64,000 nucleotides of DNA from Rhizobium leguminosarum (GCF_001679785.1 NZ_CP016286.1:2170001-2234000); one strand, 5' to 3'; shown: positions 9,422-17,701, counted from the stretch's first letter. Translations and numbers: made by a program. Notes: a model not told the origin generated them from the sequence alone.

Positions 9422-10260
9422 GGCTTTCCTCCCTGCCCGATGTCGTAATAGCCTGTGACCATCGAACGCAGATTGTTGAACACACCCGAGACCAGCACCA
9501 TCGCCACATGCACGGCGACGAAGGCGACGAGCGAGAAGGCGGTCAGGAAATGCAGCGTGCGGGCCGATTGCGGGCCGCCGAACAGATCGAGCAGCCACGG
9601 CGCGACCGCATTGAAGCCCGGCGACATGGTAAGCCCCGTTCCGATCATCAGCGGCAGCAGCACGAAGATCACGGCGACATAGGCGAGTTTCTGCAGCGTA
9701 TTGTAGTGGCGTGCCTCGGCCCCTTTGGGAAAGCGCAGCCGGGCGTGACTGACGATCTCGTGGCCGAGATGCGAAGGCTTCAGCTCTTCGGCCGCCGGCA
9801 GCAGATCGCGGCGGAAATGCCTGCTGACAAAACCATAGGCGAGATAGATGATGCCGTTGATGACGAACAGCCAGGCAAAGAAGAAATGCCAGCGCCGGCC
9901 CGATGCCAGATCCTGGTAGCTCGGCAAGGTCAGCCAGTTCGGAAAACCGCGCACAGCTGCCTCGCCATCGACATTCGAAACCCCGAGAACGCCCGTCGTG
10001 TCGAAGCTCAATCCGCCCAAGTGCGTCACGCCCTTCAGCACATCGCCTTCCTGTTCCACCTCCATGGAAATGAAGGACGGATCGTCGTCGGCGCCGTACT
10101 GGCCCCAATAGAGCGCCGGATGGGCGTTGAATATCTGCAGGCCGCTGTACAGCAGCACCGTCATGCACAGCACGTTTACCCAGTGCGACAGGCGCACCAG
10201 CAGGCCATGGCGGTAGAAGAGCGTGCGTCCGCTCGCCATGCCGGCATCGGTCGTGGCCAT
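9418..10260 (-). CDS. Cytochrome b561-type membrane subunit
   Basis: A 280-residue b-type cytochrome with four to five membrane spans. Candidate haem ligands are the histidines in VRLSHWVN (TM1), WHFFFAWL, and the late HFLTAF/AVHVAM segments. The family (Ni/Fe-hydrogenase b subunit/cytochrome b561) passes electrons between the quinone pool and a periplasmic partner. Here the partner is evidently the MsrP-like molybdoenzyme, whose start overlaps this stop by 4 nt. SD GGAGGA precedes ATG 10260. This replaces the MsrQ-type haem protein usually found with MsrP. It lies 85 nt downstream of the MXKDX gene, with a strong hairpin between. Confidence 0.9.
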   Translation of the reverse strand: MATTDAGMASGRTLFYRHGLLVRLSHWVNVLCMTVLLYSGLQIFNAHPALYWGQYGADDDPSFISMEVEQEGDVLKGVTHLGGLSFDTTGVLGVSNVDGEAAVRGFPNWLTLPSYQDLASGRRWHFFFAWLFVINGIIYLAYGFVSRHFRRDLLPAAEELKPSHLGHEIVSHARLRFPKGAEARHYNTLQKLAYVAVIFVLLPLMIGTGLTMSPGFNAVAPWLLDLFGGPQSARTLHFLTAFSLVAFVAVHVAMVLVSGVFNNLRSMVTGYYDIGQGGKP

Positions 10261-10304
10261 TGTAGTTCCTCCGGATCGGCGTGAAAGGTCTTCGCGAGAA
10301 AGGA

Positions 10305-10338
10305 CGCGGCCGCCGGCGATAAAGTTTCAGCGGCCGCG
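10305..10338 (-). terminator. Intra-operon hairpin / attenuator
   Basis: CGCGGCCGC (10305-10313) pairs perfectly with GCGGCCGCG (10330-10338), between the MXKDX gene and the b561 gene. On the minus strand it is followed by CCTTTCT, a weak U-tract. It could let the small-protein mRNA accumulate above the downstream redox genes. Confidence 0.55.
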
Positions 10339-10345
10339 CCAAAGC

Positions 10346-10615
10346 TTACTTCATCGCGTCGCAGGCCTTCATCATCGTGTCCTTCTTCATCGTGTCCTTC
10401 TCCATGCCGGCATTGTGCATGCAGTCGGCCTTGGTGCTGCCGGTCGCCATTGCGTCCTTCGACATTGCATCCTTGGACATGGCGTCCTTCGACATCGTGT
10501 CGGTCTTCATGCTGTCTTTCTTCATGGCATCGCTGCTTTGGGCGCTGGCGGCGCCGGCAAGCGACAGGCCGATAACGAAGGTGCAGGCGGCAAAGCTGGA
10601 AAGGATCTTGGTCAT
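10346..10615 (-). CDS. Pentapeptide MXKDX-repeat secreted protein
   Basis: An 89-residue protein with a clear signal peptide (cleavage near AASA|QSS). The mature part is built from tandem M-x-K-D-x units (MKKDS, MKTDT, MSKDA x3, MEKDT, MKKDT), about 13 methionines and two cysteines (CMHN, ACDAMK). This matches the family called pentapeptide MXKDX repeat protein. Met/Cys-rich surface repeats could act as a sacrificial oxidant sink or bind Cu(I); both are inference. SD GAGGAAACC. It is the first gene of the arm containing b561 and the MsrP-like enzyme and sits behind a sigma-F-like promoter at 10678-10703. Confidence 0.9.
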   Translation of the reverse strand: MTKILSSFAACTFVIGLSLAGAASAQSSDAMKKDSMKTDTMSKDAMSKDAMSKDAMATGSTKADCMHNAGMEKDTMKKDTMMKACDAMK

Positions 10616-10677
10616 GAAGGTTTCCTCGGATCGATTGACATGTCCGCCGGCACCCGCCGACGGCTCACAGTCCTGAA

Positions 10678-10703
10678 TTCGATCCCCTTGCGAAGGCGGT
10701 TAC
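10678..10703 (-). promoter_or_regulatory. Sigma-F-type ECF promoter of the MXKDX operon
   Basis: On the minus strand GTAACC (10703-10698) is followed after exactly 16 nt by CGAA (10681-10678), 62 nt before the ATG. As I recall it, this is the consensus for Caulobacter SigF-NrsF promoters (GTAACC-N16-CGAA). A similar pair precedes the sigma gene. Confidence 0.7.
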
Positions 10704-10726
10704 AGTCTCACGCTTATGTGATAGCG

Positions 10727-10785
10727 CTACAGCGCCGCGCGTCTTTGGAGACGCGCAAGGGACGCTGTACACTTTGAATTGCCGC
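10727..10785 (+). repeat. RIME-like repeat, left half
   Basis: CTACAGCGCCGCGCGTC then a short loop and GACGCGC, then GACGCTGTA and CACTTTGAATTGC. This closely matches the first 60 bp of the element at 16634. It lies between the divergent MXKDX and sigma-factor promoters. Confidence 0.75.
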
Positions 10786-10808
10786 CGGAAGTTTTTTTGA
10801 ACCCGCCT

Positions 10809-10833
10809 GTAACCAAAGCGTCATCCACCCGAA
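10809..10833 (+). promoter_or_regulatory. Autoregulatory ECF promoter of the sigma gene
   Basis: GTAACC at 10809-10814 and CGAA at 10830-10833, spacer 15 nt, 17 nt before ATG 10850. The same boxes as on the facing arm suggest the sigma factor drives its own gene and the MXKDX operon. Confidence 0.6.
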
Positions 10834-10849
10834 TGATATTGCAGACGAC

Positions 10850-11398
10850 ATGACGAGCGCCCATTCGGAACAAGCACTGAAGATGCTGATGCTTCTTTCC
10901 CTCGACGGGGACGAGGCAGCCTATCGGCGTCTGCTCGTGACGTTGCGAACCCTGCTCGTCGGTTATTACGGCGGGCGGATCGGCACGACCGCGAAATCCG
11001 ACACGGAAGATCTCGTGCAGGAGACGTTGCTGGCGCTGCATTCGCGCCGGGCGACCTATGACAGGGAGCGGCCGTTTACCGCGTGGTTTTTCTCGATTGC
11101 CCGCTACAAGCTGATCGACCACCACCGAAAGCATGGCGGCCGGTACAAGGCGGAGATGGAGCTGGACGAGGAGATCGAAGGCGACTTCAGGGAGGATGCG
11201 ATTGCAGCGCGCATGGATGTCGAACGGCTGTTGAACGGCCTGCCGCAGCACCAGCAGGAGCTGATCCGTCAAGTCAAGCTCGAGGGGCAGTCGGTGGCCG
11301 ACACGGCAAGCCGCACCGGACAGTCGGAATCGGCGGTTAAGGTCGGCGTTCACAGGGGCATCAAGGCGCTGGCGGCAAGATTGCGAGGTGGAATGTGA
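10850..11398 (+). CDS. sigF: ECF sigma factor, SigF-like
   Basis: A 182-residue group 4 sigma factor. Region 2 (LLVTLRTLL...DTEDLVQETLLALHSRRATYDRERPFTAWFFSIARYKLID) recognises the -10 element and core polymerase. Region 4 (LPQHQQELIRQVKLEGQSVADTASRTGQSESAVKVGVHRGIKAL) is a helix-turn-helix for the -35 element. The next gene encodes an NrsF-type membrane anti-sigma factor whose GTG start overlaps this stop (ATGTGA), the usual ECF/anti-sigma coupling. The name is by analogy to the Caulobacter SigF-NrsF pair, which answers oxidative and metal stress. Promoter boxes at 10809 suggest autoregulation. Confidence 0.88.
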   Translation: MTSAHSEQALKMLMLLSLDGDEAAYRRLLVTLRTLLVGYYGGRIGTTAKSDTEDLVQETLLALHSRRATYDRERPFTAWFFSIARYKLIDHHRKHGGRYKAEMELDEEIEGDFREDAIAARMDVERLLNGLPQHQQELIRQVKLEGQSVADTASRTGQSESAVKVGVHRGIKALAARLRGGM

Positions 11399-12039
11399 GA
11401 GAGACTGAGGACGTGATCGACAGCCTTGTTCGGGATCTGAAGCCGGTGCCGAAACATGCGCTCGAACGCCGCTTCGCGCTCGCCATCCTGCCTGCTCTGG
11501 CAGTCTCGCTGCTGCTGATGCTTATCGTCCTCGGCCTTCGCACCGATATGGCGCAGGCTCTGATGCTGCCGGTCTTCTGGGTCAAGTCCGCCTACAATGC
11601 CTTGCTGGCGATCGCCGCCTTCGCAGCCGTATACCGCCTGTCCCGGCCGGAGGGTACGGAAGGCCGCTTTTTCGGGATTGCCGCGGCCATCATACTCGCC
11701 CTCGCCGTCATCGCGGTTTTCCAGCTCGCTTTGTCGCCGGCCGCAAGCTACCCCGAGCTGGTTCTCGGCTCCTCCGCTCTGCATTGTCCGCTGCTGATCT
11801 TTGCCTTTGCCATGCCGATCCTGATCGCAAATACCTGGGTTCTCCGTGGCGGTGCCCCGAGCAACCTCGGCATCACAGGCTTCATCGCAGGCATTGCGGC
11901 CGGCGCATCCGGCGCCTGGGTCTATTCCTGGTTCTGCACGGAAAACGGCCTGCCCTTCGTCACCCTCTGGTATTCGCTCGGCATCCTCTTGACCGGCGCA
12001 ATCGGCGCGCTGCTCGGCCCCCGCCTCCTGCGCTGGTAG
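11395..12039 (+). CDS. nrsF: NrsF-family (DUF1109) anti-sigma factor
   Basis: A 214-residue inner-membrane protein with six hydrophobic segments and a short cytoplasmic N-terminus (RETEDVIDSLVRDLKPVPKHALERR) that would hold the sigma factor. In the family, periplasmic/membrane cysteines sense stress; here Cys occurs in SALHCPLLIF and in WFCTENG. The start is GTG at 11395, overlapping the sigma stop, so translation is coupled. Length and topology are normal for the family. Followed by a MITE-like palindrome rather than further operon genes. Confidence 0.88.
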   Translation: MRETEDVIDSLVRDLKPVPKHALERRFALAILPALAVSLLLMLIVLGLRTDMAQALMLPVFWVKSAYNALLAIAAFAAVYRLSRPEGTEGRFFGIAAAIILALAVIAVFQLALSPAASYPELVLGSSALHCPLLIFAFAMPILIANTWVLRGGAPSNLGITGFIAGIAAGASGAWVYSWFCTENGLPFVTLWYSLGILLTGAIGALLGPRLLRW

Positions 12040-12067
12040 CACCGGCTGTTTGCGGCACTGCGCCACT

Positions 12068-12338
12068 AGAGCCTTTCCGGGTTAGATTGAAGCATTCTGT
12101 TGGCTCAAACGGAGTCGGATGGTCGACCGGCCGGCGCGTGTCGTAGCCTGGCTCTACGGCCAAGCCGGCCGGTCGATCAGCCGGCCCGTTTCAGCCAACC
12201 CGAAGGGCCGGGCATCTTTCCGCCAGGATCAGAGGCGATCGGCTCGGACGTACCAAGGGGTATGCCCTTCGCCAATCGCCTTTGCCCTGACGAAAACCTG
12301 CTCCGGCAGAATGCTTCAATCTAACCCGGAAAGGCTCT
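12068..12338. mobile_element. MITE-like element with 32-bp perfect inverted repeats
   Basis: The 32 nt at 12068-12099 (beginning AGAGCCTTTCCGGG) are the exact reverse complement of 12307-12338 (ending CCCGGAAAGGCTCT). The 271-bp unit contains a second, inner palindrome (GGTCGACCGGCCGGC near 12121 against GCCGGCCGGTCGATC near 12163) and no credible gene. No clear target-site duplication was seen. It occupies most of the gap 12040-12445. Confidence 0.75.
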
Positions 12339-12445
12339 GATCCTTCATCCGGCATGAAACCAGATGCAGCATTCCTGCGTACTACTCAGGGGATGAGTCT
12401 TGCGTACCCCCTGGATCGGAAACACAGGCAGCGGGGAATGACGGC

Positions 12446-12727
12446 ATGGTCAGGAAAGAAGGCGTAGCCCATATCACTCGGCAAGCCGCGGAACAGGGGC
12501 TGTCCAGACTGATGATGAGGCTGCCTGCGACGCGGGCAACGATCAGAACCGCCGCGGCGAGCCAGCCCCATCTTTACGAATTATGCGGCGCCTACGGCGA
12601 AGCCTGCGCCGTCCTCGATCGCATGCGCCGGGATAGATCGGCCGATCCCGCAATCATCACCGAATACGAGATGATCTGCACGGAAATCGAAGTCGACGTC
12701 ATCAGGATCCTGCTCGGTGATCAATGA
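12446..12727 (+). CDS. Small hypothetical protein
   Basis: A 93-residue, probably helical, cytoplasmic protein without signal peptide or membrane span. The N-terminal half is basic (VRKEGVAHITRQAAEQ, RLMMRLPATRATIR) and the C-terminal half acidic, ending EIEVDVIRILLGDQ. SD-like GGGGA lies 9 nt before the ATG. I do not recognise the family. It is convergent with the beta-helix gene at 12777. Confidence 0.5.
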   Translation: MVRKEGVAHITRQAAEQGLSRLMMRLPATRATIRTAAASQPHLYELCGAYGEACAVLDRMRRDRSADPAIITEYEMICTEIEVDVIRILLGDQ

Positions 12728-12776
12728 GACCACCGCAAGCACCGGACTGACCGCTGTCCATGATGAGTTCAACCTA

Positions 12777-14270
12777 TCAGCTCAGCAAGTCATCCATATG
12801 GATGGAGATGCTCAGCGTATCCGTGTCGAAATGTAGCGAAGTCCCATCGGAGATCTTGTAATGGAAGGTGTCGCTGACATCTCCGCTAAGCCCGGCGAGC
12901 TTCGCCGCGTCGGCCGTATAGGTGTAATCGCCGTCACTGTCGACATGGATTGTGCCGTATTGGCCGCTCAGCGTCACGCCGTCCTTGTCGACGAATTCGC
13001 CCTCGAAACGGCGAAGCAGCAGGGTTCCATTGGCCGAGCTGTCGTTTTCGAGGAGATTGCCGTAGTGGGCGCCATCCAGATCGGAAGCGATTTTCAGGCT
13101 GTCATGGGTTGCGACAAGCGGAGGCGCCGTGTCCGTGTGCGCCGTATCGCCGACCGCGAGACTATCGCTGCTCGCAAGCATCGTCGCCTGGGCCTCGTCG
13201 AGCGTCGTGTTGTTGCTGACGGGAAAGGTGTTCGCGGCGATGATGGTGGGAGAGATGCTGTATGGCCTGACATCGCTGGCGATGACATTGTCGTGGAAGG
13301 AGCCGGATGCCGGCCTGTCGACCTTCAGCGCCGCCTGCGACAGATCGTCAAAGACGTTGTTGTGGATCTCGATACCCTCGCGAATGTAACTGGTCGTGCC
13401 GGAGGCGCTGACCACCACGCCCCATACACCATCGTGGATGTAATTGCCTGAAATGTCGTAGTCCCGCGTATTGCCCTGGTCGCCGAGACCGATGGCATAG
13501 GACCAGCTGTAGCCGCCATAACCTGAAATATCGTTGTCGTGAATAGCGATGTTGGTGCCGGCTTGGGCGCCGATCCCGAAGCCACCGCCGATGATCGCGT
13601 TGTCCTCGACCAAGGCATTTACGGTCCGAACGAGCGCGATGACACCCTTCGGCGTAGCTGCCCCCGTCTGGTCGAGATAATTGCCGCTGATCACGATATT
13701 GCTGCTGTCATTGATCTGGACGGCATCTGCCGCGGTGCCGTGGGCATTGGTGACGGTGTTGTTGAGAAAATTGACGCCGTTGACTTTTTCGATCCAGACG
13801 CCGTCGCCGTTCACGTCGTTGATCGTGCTGTTTTCGATGGTGATGTTCGAGCCGGTCCGGAAGGTGATCGAACCTGATTTGCCCGCCAGTCCGGTGTGAT
13901 CGACCTCGACGTTGCGGACCGTCCAGTTCGAAACATATCCGCCATAGATGGCTGCCCCACCGGTGTCCGAGATCTTGATGTTCTCGATGACGATGTTCGA
14001 TGCATAGAGGCTGTGGATGCCATCATTGGGGCTATGGATGACCGGCGCATCGCCGACACCATAACTGCCGATCGTAATCGGAGCTGCAATGCTGCCGGAG
14101 TATTTAAGGTCGAGCTGGTCGTTGAACACGCTTCCGGCGGCGAGAAGCACGCTGTCGCCCGGCTGCAGTTTCAAGTTTTCTACCGCCCAGAACGATGCAA
14201 ACGGCGTGGCCTCGCTCGTCCCACTGTTGCTGTTGGAGCCTATCGCTGGATTCACATAATAAATTGCCAT
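12777..14270 (-). CDS. Right-handed parallel beta-helix protein with VCBS-like C-terminal module
   Basis: A 497-residue protein. Residues ~1-350 form a pectate-lyase-type beta-helix: repeated ~22-residue rungs with N/D-rich turns (SNIVIENIKISDTG, SNITIENSTIND, NIAIHDNDISG). Residues ~390-497 form a cadherin/VCBS-like module (GNLLENDSSANGTLLLRR ... GDYTYTADAAKL ... DTFHYKISDGTS) ending IHMDDLLS. There is no N-terminal signal peptide, which fits type I secretion by a C-terminal signal. Likely a surface polysaccharide-modifying or matrix protein; no catalytic residues can be assigned. A tandem paralogue lies at 14716, and a third protein with the same module at 59054. Confidence 0.85.
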   Translation of the reverse strand: MAIYYVNPAIGSNSNSGTSEATPFASFWAVENLKLQPGDSVLLAAGSVFNDQLDLKYSGSIAAPITIGSYGVGDAPVIHSPNDGIHSLYASNIVIENIKISDTGGAAIYGGYVSNWTVRNVEVDHTGLAGKSGSITFRTGSNITIENSTINDVNGDGVWIEKVNGVNFLNNTVTNAHGTAADAVQINDSSNIVISGNYLDQTGAATPKGVIALVRTVNALVEDNAIIGGGFGIGAQAGTNIAIHDNDISGYGGYSWSYAIGLGDQGNTRDYDISGNYIHDGVWGVVVSASGTTSYIREGIEIHNNVFDDLSQAALKVDRPASGSFHDNVIASDVRPYSISPTIIAANTFPVSNNTTLDEAQATMLASSDSLAVGDTAHTDTAPPLVATHDSLKIASDLDGAHYGNLLENDSSANGTLLLRRFEGEFVDKDGVTLSGQYGTIHVDSDGDYTYTADAAKLAGLSGDVSDTFHYKISDGTSLHFDTDTLSISIHMDDLLS

Positions 14271-14715
14271 ATCGCCTTGTTCTCGAATTGCCCGCGCAGC
14301 CGTCTGAATCGGCTGCGACGCGTGGATCGGATGCGGTCGGGGCTAAAGGCCATGTCAAAAGGCCTTCGATATTGCCCTCACGACGGTTGACAGACCTGTG
14401 GGCCTGCCTTGGTCCCGAGAACGCCTGGCGGAGGCGTATCCTGGAAATGACAACTTATACGAAAACAATCTACTAAATAACGAGCGAAAGGTGAATGAAC
14501 GATGATCGTACACCTCGGCGACGTATGGTCGCAGAGGTGAGACGTCCCGTTTCAGGTCAGTCGCAAGCCGGAAAGGTTGAGGCCGTATTGCAGCCCCTTG
14601 CCCTCACCCGGCGGCAGCCGGATGAGGGAACACTGCGGAGCCATATGATGGCGAGAACAACGCTTCCCCGGGAGTCCACGCCTTCCCGGAAGGAACGCCT
14701 CCCGGCACCCTCACC
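14271..14715. other. Gap between tandem beta-helix genes
   Basis: No gene is supported. The part next to 14270 should hold the promoter of the downstream beta-helix gene (SD-like AAGGCGAT before its ATG). An imperfect hairpin, CCCTCACCCGGC (14601-14612) against GCCGGATGAGGG (14617-14628), may be a weak terminator or a repeat. Confidence 0.4.
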
Positions 14716-16203
14716 TCAGCTCAGCAAGCCATCCAGATGGATGAAGACGGTCAGCGTATCCGCGTCGCTATGATGCGAGCTTCCATCGTTGACCCCGTAG
14801 CTGAACGACTCGCTCACATGTCCGCTATGGTCAGGGAGCTTCGTTTCATCGAGGGTGTAGGCATAGTTGCCTTCCCGGTCCACATGGATCTCGCCATATT
14901 CCCCGGTCAGCGTCAGGCCGTGCTTGCCGACGGTTTCCTCCCCGAAGCGCCGAAGCACCAGAGTGTCGTTATCCGAGCTGTCGTTTTCGAGGAGATTGCC
15001 GCGGTGGGCGTCGCCCGTATCGGTGAAGATTTTCAAATTGTCATGGACGGCGACAACCGCCGGGTCCGCGGAGGCCTCTGTGACTGCCGCGGTCTTCGCA
15101 ACCGGGCTTGCCAGCGCCGTCTCGACATTGGCGACTGTATGATTGCCTTTGACCGTGAAAGTATGCGCATCGGCAATGGCCGGCGATATGCTGGTGGCCT
15201 TGGTGCCGGTCTCGATCGTATTGTTGTAGAAGGAGCCGGATGCTGGCCTGTCGACCTTCAGCGCCGCCTGCGAGAGGTCGTCGAAGACGTTGTCGTGGAC
15301 CTTGATATTCGTGCGGGTATAGCTGGCGCCGCTGGGGCCACTGACGGCAACGCCCCATGCGCCGTCATGAATATGGTTGCCTGAAATATCATAGTCCCGC
15401 GCACTGCCCTGGTCGCCGAGACCAACGGCGAAGGACCAGCTGTAACCGTGATATCCGGATATGTCGTTGTCGCGGATGGCGATGTTCTTGCCAGCGGGCG
15501 CGCTGATACCGAAGCCGCCGCCGGTGAGCACATTATCCTCGACCACGGCATTCGTTGCCCGCACCAGTGCTATCACCCCCTTCGGAGTGCTGGCGTCGGT
15601 CTGGTCGAGATGATTGCCCTTGATCAGAATATTGCTGCTGTCATTCACTTGCACGGCATCAGCCGTCGAGCCGTTCGCGCTGGTGACGGTGTTGTTGAGA
15701 ATCTTGATGCCGTTGACCTTCTCGATCCAGAAGCCGTCGCCTTTGACGTCCGATATCTTGCTGTCTTCGACCGTGACGTTCTTGCTGCTCCGGAAGGTGA
15801 CGGCGCCTGCGTTTTCCGACAATCCCGTCTTGGCGATCTCGACGTCGCGGACCGTCCAGTTCGTGACACTGCCGCCATAGATGCCCGAACCACCGATATT
15901 CGATATCTTCAGGTTCTCGATGACGATGTTCGAGGCATAGAGACTGTGGATGCCGTCGCCGCTGCTATGGATGACGGGTGCCGCACCCGTCCCGTAACTG
16001 CCGATCTTGATCGGCGCACTCTCGCTGCCGGAATATTTGATATCGAACTGCTCGTTGAACACGCTTCCTTTGGCAAGAAGCACGCTGTCGCCGGGTTTCA
16101 GCTTCAAGGATTCCACTTTGGACAAAGTCGCAAAAGCCGAATTCTGGCCCGTTCCGCTGTTGCGGTCGGAGCCACTCGCTGAGTTCACATAGTAGACTGT
16201 CAT
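14716..16203 (-). CDS. Beta-helix protein, tandem paralogue
   Basis: A 495-residue paralogue of the protein at 12777, colinear over its whole length: MTVYYVNSASGSDRNSGTG at the N-terminus, beta-helix rungs (ASNIVIENLKISNIGG, KNVTVEDSKISDVKG, KNIAIRDNDISG), then the VCBS-like module ending IHLDGLLS. The start at 16203 matches the paralogue start; the longer reading to 16380 is not conserved. No signal peptide. The middle region carrying the variable Ala/Thr-rich linker (residues ~350-385) has diverged most, as expected for a spacer between the helix and the secretion module. Confidence 0.87.
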   Translation of the reverse strand: MTVYYVNSASGSDRNSGTGQNSAFATLSKVESLKLKPGDSVLLAKGSVFNEQFDIKYSGSESAPIKIGSYGTGAAPVIHSSGDGIHSLYASNIVIENLKISNIGGSGIYGGSVTNWTVRDVEIAKTGLSENAGAVTFRSSKNVTVEDSKISDVKGDGFWIEKVNGIKILNNTVTSANGSTADAVQVNDSSNILIKGNHLDQTDASTPKGVIALVRATNAVVEDNVLTGGGFGISAPAGKNIAIRDNDISGYHGYSWSFAVGLGDQGSARDYDISGNHIHDGAWGVAVSGPSGASYTRTNIKVHDNVFDDLSQAALKVDRPASGSFYNNTIETGTKATSISPAIADAHTFTVKGNHTVANVETALASPVAKTAAVTEASADPAVVAVHDNLKIFTDTGDAHRGNLLENDSSDNDTLVLRRFGEETVGKHGLTLTGEYGEIHVDREGNYAYTLDETKLPDHSGHVSESFSYGVNDGSSHHSDADTLTVFIHLDGLLS

Positions 16204-16633
16204 ATCGCCATGTTGCCCTATTCGTCGGATCGCTAATGTCGCCGCCGGGATCGTCCAGGATCGGCCGATTGGATGCGGCGGGGGCAAACCGGCCACGGCA
16301 AAAAGGCGATAAGATGTTGTCAATGGGGCAGCGGGCGGGTTCGCGCGCCTCATTCCACAGGCAATTGCCTGGTGTGACAAAAGTTACAACTTGGGCCGAG
16401 AAATCGGCGACTTCGAGGTGAATAAATCGCGGCGTGTTTGCGCGAGGCATACGTCGCCTTCCGTCTGTGCGCCATGTGATTCTTGCCTTCGCTCGCGCTC
16501 AGGGGGTGAGGAGCGCCAGCGACGAACGCCTTGAGCGTAAGCGAAAGGCGCACTCCAAGGTGAAACCCTACCCCTCGCCCTCAAAGCCGAGGTCAGCGTC
16601 AACCATGTCGCAGCGATGGGGAGACCTCAGGCC
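16204..16633. other. Gene-free interval
   Basis: No supported gene. The region holds the leader of the beta-helix gene and, at about 16487-16560, a stem-forming stretch (CGCTCGCGCTCAGG ... CCTTGAGCGTAAGCG). A 23-nt stretch at about 16571-16593 (CCTCGCCCTCAAAGCCGAGG core) recurs at the 3' end of the ABC permease gene near 19076. Confidence 0.4.
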
Positions 16634-16740
16634 CTACAGCGCCGCGCGTCTTTTCAGACGCGCAAAGGACGCTGTAGCACTTTGAATGGCTGCATAATTT
16701 TATCCTTAAGTCGATCCCGATTTATGGAGTTATGCAGTAG
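16634..16740 (+). repeat. RIME-like repeat, full-length copy
   Basis: About 107 bp: stem-loop GCGCGTC-TTTTCA-GACGCGC inside CTACAGC...GCTGTAG, then CACTTTGAATGGCTGCATAA, TTTTATCCTTAAGTCGAT and the GCAGTAG end. This is the most complete of six related copies in the window. Its right end overlaps the last codons of the DMT gene. Confidence 0.8.
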
Positions 16741-17701
16741 CCGCTTCGGCCTTGATCTTCGGCTTCAGCAGGATGATGAGAAGCAAGCCGGCGATGATGA
16801 GTGCCGCGCCTTCGAGGTGATAGCGTTGCAACTGCTCGCCGAGGATCAGATAGGCGAGCACGGCTATGAAGATGGTCTGAATGTAGAGGAGGACGCCCGC
16901 CCGAGCCGCGCCCAGTGCCTCGATGCTGCGATTGAAGAGGTAGTACATGACCGCCCCGCCGGGGATCGCGACATAGGCGAGCGCGATGAGCCCGCTGCCG
17001 TTGAGCGTCGAGCGCTCGTCTGAGAATAGCTCGAACAGGTAGAAGGGCAGCGCCGTCAGCACCGCCGCACCGAGCAGCAGCACCAGGAGCGCAAGGCGAT
17101 TCATGTCGAATTTCGCGCGGCGGAGCAGGACGGTATAAAGACTGAAACAGAACGCGCCGGCGACGATCCACAGTTCACCCGGGTTGAAGTCGAGCCGCAT
17201 CAGCGCGGCCGGACTGCCCTTGATGATGATGACCACGATCCCGAGAAAGGCCAGGATCGATCCGATCACCTGCCAGCGTCCCATCGGCTCGGCCAGCATC
17301 AAACGGGCAAGGATCATGGTGATGATCGGGATCAGGGCGATGATGATGCCGGCAGTAGTGGCATCGGCATGTTCGAGGCCGACAAAAATCATGCCCTGGC
17401 AGATCGCCAGTCCCACACCGCCAATGAGAAGCAGTTCGAGCGGGCGAGCCCACATCAGCGCGACCATGTCGCCAAAATGCCGGCGCACGATCGGCATCAG
17501 GATCGCGAAGGCGATCAGCACGCGCCAGAAGCAGAGCGCCCAGGGCGGCATCTCGGTAGAAACCCATTTCGCCGCGATATAGACGCCGGCCGACAGCAGC
17601 CAGCAGAGAACGCCCACGGAATAGGCGGCGGCAAGCGAATTGCCTGCCGCCTGTTCCGTCCCGACCGTGTCGCGATGGACCGCCAAGACATTCATTGCCA
17701 T
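16730..17701 (-). CDS. EamA/DMT-family transporter
   Basis: A 323-residue inner-membrane protein with ten hydrophobic segments in two repeated EamA domains (about residues 25-155 and 170-310), typical of drug/metabolite exporters such as RhaT/YdcZ relatives. The second half ends with LYIQTIFIAVLAYLILGEQL, a conserved EamA pattern. The substrate is unknown. Two adjacent starts, 17701 (MAMNV) and 17695 (MNV), are possible; the extension to 17815 is unlikely because it is polar and lacks an SD. The 3' end runs into a RIME-like repeat. Confidence 0.85.
   Translation of the reverse strand: MAMNVLAVHRDTVGTEQAAGNSLAAAYSVGVLCWLLSAGVYIAAKWVSTEMPPWALCFWRVLIAFAILMPIVRRHFGDMVALMWARPLELLLIGGVGLAICQGMIFVGLEHADATTAGIIIALIPIITMILARLMLAEPMGRWQVIGSILAFLGIVVIIIKGSPAALMRLDFNPGELWIVAGAFCFSLYTVLLRRAKFDMNRLALLVLLLGAAVLTALPFYLFELFSDERSTLNGSGLIALAYVAIPGGAVMYYLFNRSIEALGAARAGVLLYIQTIFIAVLAYLILGEQLQRYHLEGAALIIAGLLLIILLKPKIKAEAATA

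Noticed and set aside
10406..10560. Tandem repeat resembling a CRISPR or minisatellite
   Set aside because: The repeat is coding (MXKDX units), variable in sequence and too short in unit length for CRISPR.
10377..10676. Plus-strand frame antisense to the MXKDX gene, hydrophobic in appearance
   Set aside because: Its apparent membrane spans are the mirror of the M-x-K-D-x repeat; no SD and no family.
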